In this document: one piece after another, positions 24,208-31,384 of the stretch
Position numbering within the stretch: the stretch's first letter is position 1
How the letters are laid out: each line of letters begins with the position of its first letter
Assembly: GCA_031976395.1 (NCBI GenBank)
Contig: DALYLJ010000017.1
Span: 1 to 31,384 of the forward strand
Reading direction: 5' to 3'
Length of the DNA: 31,384 nucleotides
From: UBA11164 sp002420085
GTDB taxonomy: Bacteria; Pseudomonadota; Gammaproteobacteria; Xanthomonadales; Xanthomonadaceae
Notes under the pieces: generated by a model
Told to the model about the DNA's origin: nothing
Database searches by the model: none
Seen by the model: only the letters and a program-made list of their open reading frames with translations
Translations under genes and position numbers: made by a program

Positions 24208-25113
24208 ATGCTGAAATGGCTGCTGCTGATCGTCTTCGTCGGCTCGGCCGGCTGGGTCCACCTGCGCGGCCGGGTACGCCATCGGTTCACCCGACAATTG
24301 ACCGATCACTCCACCTTCATGGCGCCGATCAATGCCGTCATGTATGCCACTTCGGCCGTCCCAGGCCGGCCCTACCTCGACCTCGACGCCTTTCCCACCC
24401 TCGCCCCACTGCGCGAGCACTGGCGCGAGATTCGCGCCGAAGCCCTGGCCCTGCGTGACGGCGAACGGATCCGCGCCTCCGACCGCCACGACGACGCCGG
24501 CTTCAACTCCTTCTTCCGGCGCGGCTGGAAGCGCTTCTATCTGAAGTGGTACGGCGACGCCCACCCCTCGGCGCGCAGCCTGTGCCCCTTCACCACCGCA
24601 CTGCTCGCCGGCATCCCGGAAATCAAGGCCGCGATGTTTGCCGAACTGCCGCCCGGCGCCATCCTGCAGAAGCACCGCGACCCCTACGCCGGCTCACTGC
24701 GCTACCACCTGGGCCTGATCACCCCGAACCATCCCGACTGCTACATCTGCGTCGATGGCGAGCGCTACTACTGGCGCGACGGCGAAGCGGTGCTGTTCGA
24801 CGAAACCTTCATCCACTACGCCGAAAACGCCACCACCGACGACCGCATCATCCTGTTCTGCGACATCGAGCGACCGCTGCGCTATCGCTGGGCACGCGCC
24901 GTCAATCGCTTCCTCGCCGACACCCTGATCGCCGCCAGCCAGGCCCCCAATACCGAGGGTGACCCGACCGGCCGAGTCAATCGCGCCTTCGGCGTGCTGT
25001 ACCGCTTCCGACTCTGGAACAAGCGCCTCAAGGCGCGCAGCCGATTCGCCTATTACGGCCTGCAATGGCTGCTGATCGGCGGCGCCCTGGTCTGGCTGTT
25101 CTGGCCGGGCTGA
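24208..25113 (+). CDS. lpxO: LpxO-like Fe(II)/2-oxoglutarate lipid A hydroxylase
   Basis: This 301-residue protein, about the size of Salmonella LpxO, belongs to the aspartyl/asparaginyl beta-hydroxylase family. It begins with a membrane helix (residues 3-17) and ends with another (WLLIGGALVWLFW). The catalytic core shows PGAILQKHRDPYAGSLRYHLGL with the first iron His near 156, then YYWRDGEAVLFDETFIHYAEN with the second His near 203. DRIILFCDIERP follows, where Arg binds 2-oxoglutarate. LpxO adds a 2-hydroxyl to a secondary acyl chain of lipid A at the inner membrane. It stands 60 bp after tyrS and may be co-transcribed with it. Another membrane acyl hydroxylase of this family is possible. 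Confidence 0.85.
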   Translation: MLKWLLLIVFVGSAGWVHLRGRVRHRFTRQLTDHSTFMAPINAVMYATSAVPGRPYLDLDAFPTLAPLREHWREIRAEALALRDGERIRASDRHDDAGFNSFFRRGWKRFYLKWYGDAHPSARSLCPFTTALLAGIPEIKAAMFAELPPGAILQKHRDPYAGSLRYHLGLITPNHPDCYICVDGERYYWRDGEAVLFDETFIHYAENATTDDRIILFCDIERPLRYRWARAVNRFLADTLIAASQAPNTEGDPTGRVNRAFGVLYRFRLWNKRLKARSRFAYYGLQWLLIGGALVWLFWPG

Positions 25114-25159
25114 GCCCAGCCGAACCGCACCGAACAGCCCACCCGGTCACTGTTCAGAT

Positions 25160-25186
25160 AAAAAAACGGCGCCCCGAAGGGCGCCG
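25160..25186 (-). terminator. Rho-independent terminator of the symporter operon
   Basis: On the minus strand an 8-bp GC stem (CGGCGCCC, 25179-25186; GGGCGCCG, 25167-25174) with a 4-nt loop is followed by seven T residues (25166-25160). It lies about 36 bases after the symporter stop codon and is the clearest intrinsic terminator in the window. On the plus strand the hairpin has no T-tract, so lpxO would be terminated less efficiently. Confidence 0.9.
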
Positions 25187-25222
25187 AAGGGAGGGAGCGT
25201 CGCGTGTTGGAGACGTGATCGC

Positions 25223-26947
<1,725 letters not shown>

Positions 26948-26957
26948 GTCGTTCTCC

Positions 26958-27218
26958 TCACTCTTCGTCGACGTCCAACTCGCGTTCGAGCCGGTTCATG
27001 CGCCAGGCGTAGTAGAAGATCAGCCCGACGAACACATAGATGGCGCCCTGCTGGGCGAAGAAGAATCCAAGCTTGAAACCGAAGAACCGGATCGAGTTCA
27101 GGGCATCGGCGAAGAAGATGCCGGCACCGAACGACACCGCGAACCAGATCGCCAGCAGGATCGCCATCAGGCGAAGATTGGCCCGCCAGTACTCGGCGAA
27201 GCGATTGGGGTTGCTCAT
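26958..27218 (-). CDS. DUF4212 small subunit of the sodium/solute symporter
   Basis: This 86-residue protein has two transmembrane helices (about residues 16-36 and 52-70), an N-terminal RFAEYWRANLRLM segment and an acidic C-terminus (RLERELDVDEE). This is the DUF4212 family, found next to VC_2705-type symporters and presumed to form a complex with them. I chose the ATG at 27218 because of its GAGGAG ribosome-binding site; the frame is open further upstream but antisense to the porin. It is separated from the symporter gene by 10 bases. Confidence 0.9.
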   Translation of the reverse strand: MSNPNRFAEYWRANLRLMAILLAIWFAVSFGAGIFFADALNSIRFFGFKLGFFFAQQGAIYVFVGLIFYYAWRMNRLERELDVDEE

Positions 27219-27228
27219 GATCGACTCC

Positions 27229-28611
27229 TCAGAACGAATACTTGGCGTGGAAGTGCAGGCGCTTGAGATCGCCATCGGCTCCGCTTTCCAACTCGCGTTC
27301 GCCGTAGCGGGCCTCAAGACCAAGATCGAGCTTGGACAGCGGCGACCAGATGACATTGGCTGCGACCGACTGCACGTTCTTGGTGATCGCCGTGCCGGTG
27401 TACTCGGTATCGTTGTCGAAGAACGCCGCCGAGTAGTACAGATTGCCGCGCACGCTCGGCGAGAAGACATGCCGCCAGGCCACGTAGCCGGTCGTCGCCC
27501 CGATGGTTTCCAGATTGCCGCCGGCATCGAGCACCGCGTCATTGGTGATCGCCAGGCCCAGGTAGCGATTGATGCCTTCGCCCCAGTTGACCATGTAGCG
27601 GATGTCGTTGGCGGCATCGATGTTGTATTTGCCGGAGAAACTCAGACCGTAGCCAGCCGTCGAATCATCGAGCCCGGTCGCCGGATTCTCCAGCTTGAGA
27701 TTGCGCAGCAGGGCCGCCAACGTGACATGGCCCCATGTGCCGGCATGACGGTAGCGCACGGTCAGATCGGGCATCGCACCATCGTCACTGCTGATCCTGG
27801 CGCCACCGCCAAACGGGGTGACGATGGTTTCCGGATTTTCCAGGGCAACCGACCACGGCCCGTTGCTGTAGCGAACCTGGCTCTGGCGCACGAAGGTCGT
27901 TCCCTCGGTCGGACCGATGAAGTCCACCGCATCCGGCAGGGCCGCCACATCCTGGAAGTTGGACCAGGTCTGACCAGCCAACCAGTTGTTCCATGAAACA
28001 TAGGCATGCCGAACGGTCACCCCGAAGGTATTGGTCGAAATCTCGTTGCCCAGCGCACCCCCGAACAGGTCGAACTCGAAATAGCCGCGCAGTTTGTCGC
28101 CGGAGTCCAGCGTGCTGTCGGCCGCCAGCCAGAAACGCGAGAACTGCGCATGGGCATCGAGATCGGTGCCCTCGCTGCGGCCACCGACCGGAATGCCACC
28201 CGGCAGGTACAACAGACGACCGACCGAACCGTCGGGGATCTCGCCATCACTGGTCTCGGTGAGCATCGCGTCCAGCTTGATGAAGCCGCCGTAGCTGAAC
28301 GTCGTGCTCGGGTTGGCCCCCGGCGTGATCCGTTTGGCCTGGATCGCATCGGCAGCCGGCGTAGCCGCCGCCTGCGTGGCGGCTGCCTCCGCCACCTGCG
28401 CCTTGACCTGCTCGCCGATCTTCTGCTCGGTTTGCTGCTGTTGATCGATCAGGGTCTGGACCAGCGCTTCGAGCTGGGCGATGCGCGCCTCAAGCGCCTT
28501 CTCCGTGTCGGTTTGCGCCGCAGCCAGTCCAGGCGCGGCCAGGCCGATGCCGATCGCGACCGCCAGAGCGGTCATGCGCGGTCGGCGCGGCGGGTTGAAC
28601 AGTCGGTACAT
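27229..28611 (-). CDS. DcaP-like trimeric outer membrane porin
   Basis: This 460-residue protein has a signal peptide (cleavage near AAA-Q at about 33). A coiled-coil segment follows (EKALEARIAQLEALVQTLIDQQQQTEQKI, residues 37-65), then a beta-barrel domain starting at FSYGGFIKLDAM and ending in a C-terminal Phe (HAKYSF), typical of BAM-assembled porins. The organisation matches DcaP of Acinetobacter, a trimeric porin for dicarboxylates and other anions. It precedes the DUF4212/symporter genes with a 10-bp gap, so it probably delivers the same carboxylates across the outer membrane. I chose the ATG at 28611 because of GGAGAG just upstream. Confidence 0.85.
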   Translation of the reverse strand: MYRLFNPPRRPRMTALAVAIGIGLAAPGLAAAQTDTEKALEARIAQLEALVQTLIDQQQQTEQKIGEQVKAQVAEAAATQAAATPAADAIQAKRITPGANPSTTFSYGGFIKLDAMLTETSDGEIPDGSVGRLLYLPGGIPVGGRSEGTDLDAHAQFSRFWLAADSTLDSGDKLRGYFEFDLFGGALGNEISTNTFGVTVRHAYVSWNNWLAGQTWSNFQDVAALPDAVDFIGPTEGTTFVRQSQVRYSNGPWSVALENPETIVTPFGGGARISSDDGAMPDLTVRYRHAGTWGHVTLAALLRNLKLENPATGLDDSTAGYGLSFSGKYNIDAANDIRYMVNWGEGINRYLGLAITNDAVLDAGGNLETIGATTGYVAWRHVFSPSVRGNLYYSAAFFDNDTEYTGTAITKNVQSVAANVIWSPLSKLDLGLEARYGERELESGADGDLKRLHFHAKYSF

Positions 28612-28698
28612 GATCTCTCCCTCCAGAGCGGTGCCATGACGCCGGGATTCCGGCTGTGGCGAGTCTGGGTACACTGAGCCCGCCCGCGCCATTCGCCT

Positions 28699-28750
28699 TT
28701 GGTCGATATCGGCCTCGGATTCGACCAATGTCTAATCCGACCAATGTCTA
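28699..28750. promoter_or_regulatory. Repeated motif in the dcaP-like/acs divergent promoter region
   Basis: CGACCAATGTCTA occurs twice exactly, at 28722-28734 and 28738-28750 (16-bp period). Its inverse TTGGTCGA is at 28699-28706, pairing with TCGACCAA at 28721-28728. The cluster lies midway in the 224-bp gap, about 90-140 bases from either start codon. That is the right place for activator sites controlling both transcripts. The CrbR-like regulator encoded at 22079 is the obvious candidate, by inference. Confidence 0.5.
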
Positions 28751-28835
28751 CTTGGCCGCTAACCGCACCCGGCGCGAGCATGTGCGGCATCATCAACAGG
28801 AATGCGCGGCCCCGTGCCGCCGGGAGACACAGCCC

Positions 28836-30806
28836 ATGAGCCAGCAGGATCACCCCGCCGTCTACCACGCCTCGACCGCCTTCAGCGCCGCCGCCGCGAT
28901 CGGCCCCGAGGAGTATCTGCGCCGCTATCAGCGCTCGATCGAGCAGCCCGAGATCTTCTGGGCCGAGGTCGCCGAGCGCATCGACTGGATCCGCACCCCG
29001 ACCCGGATCAAGGATGTCTCCTTCCACGTCGAGGACTTCCGCATCCGTTGGTTCGACGACGGCGAACTGAATGTCGCGACCAACTGCATCGACCGCCACC
29101 TCGATCGTCGCGGCGACAAGACCGCCATCATCTGGGAGGGTGACGACCCGACCGAATCCCGACGCATCAGCTATCGCGAACTGCATGCCGAGGTCTGCCG
29201 GCTGGCCAATGCCCTGCGCAACCTGGGCGTCGACAAGGGCGACCGCATCACCCTGTACCTGCCGATGATTCCCGAAGCCGCCTACGCCATGCTGGCCTGT
29301 GCCCGGATCGGCGCCATCCACTCCGTGGTATTCGGCGGCTTCTCGCCGGACGCGCTGGCTGGACGGATCGCCGACTGCGGCAGCAAACTGGTGATCACCG
29401 CCGACGAGGGGCTGCGCGGCGGCAAATCGGTGCCACTGAAAGCCAATGTCGATGAAGCCCTGCGCCGCGAAGGCACCACCTGCGTCGAGACTGTCCTGGT
29501 GGTCCGGCGCACCGGTGGCGCCGTACCCATGCAGATGCCCCGCGATCGCTGGTACGACGCCGTCACCGAAGGGCAGCCGGAGTTCTGTCCACCGGAAACC
29601 ATGAACGCCGAAGACCCGCTGTTCATCCTCTACACCTCCGGATCCACTGGCAAACCCAAGGGCGTGTTGCACACCACCGGCGGCTATCTCGTCTACGCCA
29701 GCTATACCCACGAATGCGTCTTCGACCTCAAGGACGACGACATCTACTGGTGTACCGCCGACGTCGGCTGGGTCACCGGCCACAGCTACCTCGTCTACGG
29801 CCCGCTCGCCAACGGCGCCACCACCGTGATGTTCGAGGGTGTCCCCAACTACCCCGACTCGGGCCGCTTCTGGCAGGTCGTCGACAAACATCAGGTCAGC
29901 ATCTTCTACACCGCACCGACCGCCATCCGCGCCCTGATGCGCGAAGGCGACGCCCCGGTCAAGAAACACTCACGCGCCAGCATCCGCCTGCTCGGTACGG
30001 TCGGCGAACCGATCAACCCCGAGGCCTGGCGCTGGTATCACCAGACCGTCGGCGACGCCCGCTGCCCGATCGTCGACACATGGTGGCAGACCGAAACCGG
30101 CGGTGTCCTGATCTCACCCCTGCCCGCCGCCATTCCGCAGAAGCCCGGCTCGGCCAGCAAACCCTTCTTCGGCGTGCAGCCGGCGATCGTCGATGCCAAC
30201 GGCAACATCCTGCACGGCCCGTGCGAAGGCAACCTGGTGTTGCTCGACTCCTGGCCTGGCCAGATGCGCAGCGTCTACGGCGACCCGCAGCGCTTCATCG
30301 ACACCTACTTCAAGACCTACCCCGGCCGCTACTTCACCGGCGACGGCTGCCGACGTGACGAAGACGGGTACTACTGGATCACCGGCCGGGTCGATGACGT
30401 CATCAATGTTTCCGGCCACCGGATCGGCACCGCCGAAGTCGAAAGCGCCCTGGTCGCCCATCCGAAAGTCGCCGAAGCCGCCGTCGTCGGCTGCCCGCAC
30501 GACATCAAGGGCCAGGGCATCTACGCCTACGTCACCCTCAACGCCGGGGAACAGCCCAGCGACGGCCTGCGCAAGGAACTGATCCAATGGGTCCGCAAGG
30601 AAATCGGCCCGATCGCCACCCCCGACTACCTGCAATGGGCCCCCGGCCTGCCCAAGACCCGCTCCGGAAAGATCATGCGGCGGATCCTGAGAAAGATCGC
30701 CGAAGCCGGCGCATCCGAACTCGGGGCCGATCAGCTCGGCGACACCTCCACCCTGGCCGACCCCGCCGTTGTCACCGCCCTGGTCGAACAGCGTCAGATT
30801 CGTTGA
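28836..30806 (+). CDS. acs: Acetyl-CoA synthetase
   Basis: This enzyme makes acetyl-CoA from acetate, ATP and CoA via acetyl-AMP. The 656-residue length matches bacterial Acs (about 650). Motifs include LYTSGSTGKPKGVLHTTGGYL, WCTADVGWVTGHSYLVYGPL, VDTWWQTETGG, YFTGDGCRRDEDGYYWITGRVDDVINVSGHRIGTAEVESALV and a C-terminal LPKTRSGKIMRRILRK. The last contains the Lys that is the usual target of Pat acetylation. I chose the ATG at 28836 because of GGGAG nearby and the family N-terminus. It is transcribed divergently from the porin/symporter genes, forming an acetate uptake and activation module. Confidence 0.97.
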   Translation: MSQQDHPAVYHASTAFSAAAAIGPEEYLRRYQRSIEQPEIFWAEVAERIDWIRTPTRIKDVSFHVEDFRIRWFDDGELNVATNCIDRHLDRRGDKTAIIWEGDDPTESRRISYRELHAEVCRLANALRNLGVDKGDRITLYLPMIPEAAYAMLACARIGAIHSVVFGGFSPDALAGRIADCGSKLVITADEGLRGGKSVPLKANVDEALRREGTTCVETVLVVRRTGGAVPMQMPRDRWYDAVTEGQPEFCPPETMNAEDPLFILYTSGSTGKPKGVLHTTGGYLVYASYTHECVFDLKDDDIYWCTADVGWVTGHSYLVYGPLANGATTVMFEGVPNYPDSGRFWQVVDKHQVSIFYTAPTAIRALMREGDAPVKKHSRASIRLLGTVGEPINPEAWRWYHQTVGDARCPIVDTWWQTETGGVLISPLPAAIPQKPGSASKPFFGVQPAIVDANGNILHGPCEGNLVLLDSWPGQMRSVYGDPQRFIDTYFKTYPGRYFTGDGCRRDEDGYYWITGRVDDVINVSGHRIGTAEVESALVAHPKVAEAAVVGCPHDIKGQGIYAYVTLNAGEQPSDGLRKELIQWVRKEIGPIATPDYLQWAPGLPKTRSGKIMRRILRKIAEAGASELGADQLGDTSTLADPAVVTALVEQRQIR

Positions 30807-30807
30807 G

Positions 30808-30968
30808 TACACCCCAAGCTACACTCCAAGCGGCATGCCCACCGGACGTTCACCGAGCCGACTCACTGCATGGCCAAGCGAACACATCAATCGCGATCTC
30901 GATGACGAAGCTTGGCATCCGGTTGTGCTGTCCGGTTGTGTGCTGAAGTGTGGGTGTCTTGTGCTGTC
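30808..30968 (+). repeat. 161-bp direct repeat, copy 1
   Basis: This segment begins two bases after the acs stop codon and recurs at 31023-31183 (215-bp period) with five substitutions by hand comparison. It includes short inverted arms CCAAGCT (30814-30820) and AGCTTGG (30909-30915). Open frames on either strand through it are not protein-like. It may be a decayed repetitive element. Confidence 0.9.
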
Positions 30969-31301
30969 CGGCCGAAGTGTCGAAGTGTCGAAGTGTGGGT
31001 GTCCTGTGCTTGCTTGCTTGCTTACACCCCAAGCTACACCCCAAGCGGCATGCCCACCGGACGTTCACCGACCCGACTCACTGGATGGCCAAGCGAACAC
31101 ATCAATCGCGATCTCGTTGACGAAGCTTGGCATCCGGTTGTGCTGTCCGGTTGTGTGCTGAAGTGTGGGTGTCCTGTGCTGTCGCTGTGCTGTCGCTGTG
31201 CTGTCGAAGTGTGGGTGTCCTGTGCTGTCAAGTGTGGGTGTCCTGTGCTGTCCTGCTGTCCTGCTGTCCTGCTGTCCTGGAAGTGTGGGTGTCCTGTGCT
31301 G
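30946..31301 (+). repeat. Array of six 21-bp motif copies with simple repeats
   Basis: The motif AAGTGTGGGTGTCCTGTGCTG starts at 30946, 30991, 31161, 31207, 31230 and 31281, with small variations. Between copies lie shorter iterations such as GAAGTGTC, TGCT and an 8-bp TCCTGCTG tract (about 31243-31280). No gene is seen from here to the end of the window. Confidence 0.85.
31023..31183 (+). repeat. 161-bp direct repeat, copy 2
   Basis: This is the second copy of the element at 30808-30968, about 97% identical. The high identity in non-coding DNA implies recent duplication, gene conversion or selection on the DNA itself. Confidence 0.9.
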
Positions 31302-31384
31302 CTGCTGTCCTGTCCTTGCTGTCCTTGGGGTGGCTGTCCATGGGTGCGCATGGGTGCGGTGCCCTCTACCGCCAGCCCAGTCAG

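Noticed and set aside
22591..24675. 694-codon minus-strand open frame
   Set aside because: It lies antisense to tyrS and lpxO and its Gly/Gln/Arg-rich translation mirrors their codons; the plus-strand genes are unmistakable.
25160..25186. Terminator for lpxO on the plus strand
   Set aside because: The T-tract is only on the minus-strand side, so the call is assigned to the symporter operon.
30769..31161. Open frames through the terminal repeats on both strands
   Set aside because: They translate the 161-bp repeat and simple repeats into duplicated low-complexity peptides, with no start context or conserved domain.
30946..31301. Possible CRISPR array
   Set aside because: Motif copies have irregular spacing (23-170 bp), the spacers are themselves repetitive, and no cas gene is present.

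Overview
The window comes from a GC-rich Gram-negative bacterium, most likely a gammaproteobacterium. Evidence is the tatABC arrangement, a two-subunit glycyl-tRNA synthetase, an LpxO-like lipid A hydroxylase, TamA/TamB-like sequence, a DcaP-like porin and a CrbR/ErdR-like response regulator. The exact lineage cannot be fixed from the sequence alone. No tRNA, rRNA, CRISPR array or intact insertion sequence was found.

Positions 1-9149 are mostly housekeeping. They hold the 3' end of a dienelactone hydrolase-like gene, a minus-strand hemH/hydrolase pair, a secreted SYLF-domain protein, tatABC, a minus-strand integral membrane protein, and glyQ/glyS. Just downstream, at 9304-9700, an apparent TamA N-terminus runs into an apparent TamB C-terminus in another frame. 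This looks like the scar of a large deletion that removed most of tamAB. It is followed by a roughly 640-bp gene-poor stretch containing an AT-rich island (about 40% GC by hand count) with promoter-like sequences.

Positions 10342-21995 hold the most interesting part: twelve tightly packed, mostly overlapping plus-strand genes that look like one operon. They encode two VanA-like Rieske oxygenases, a membrane fatty acid desaturase, a DUF4442 hotdog protein, an alpha/beta hydrolase, a fatty acyl-AMP ligase-like enzyme, a stand-alone acyl carrier protein, a leaderless substrate-binding-protein homologue, a 4HBT-type thioesterase, an acyl-CoA oxidase-like flavoenzyme, an AurF-like diiron protein and a [2Fe-2S] ferredoxin. 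There is no ketosynthase, no NRPS module and no ferredoxin reductase. The inferred logic is that a fatty (or other carboxylic) acid is activated as an acyl-AMP, loaded on the dedicated ACP, oxidised several times by ferredoxin-fed metalloenzymes and the flavoenzyme, and released by one of the hydrolases. The product is unknown; I do not recognise this exact gene set as a described pathway.

Positions 22079-25113 carry a LuxR-type response regulator closely resembling CrbR/ErdR, tyrS and an lpxO-like gene. Positions 25160-30806 form an acetate/short-chain acid uptake and activation module: a VC_2705-type sodium/solute symporter with its DUF4212 small subunit and a DcaP-like porin on the minus strand, divergent from acs. 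The shared acs/porin promoter region has repeated 13-bp motifs that could be operators for the nearby CrbR-like regulator. The window ends in 578 bp of non-coding repeats: a 161-bp direct repeat at about 97% identity plus a degenerate array of a 21-bp motif.
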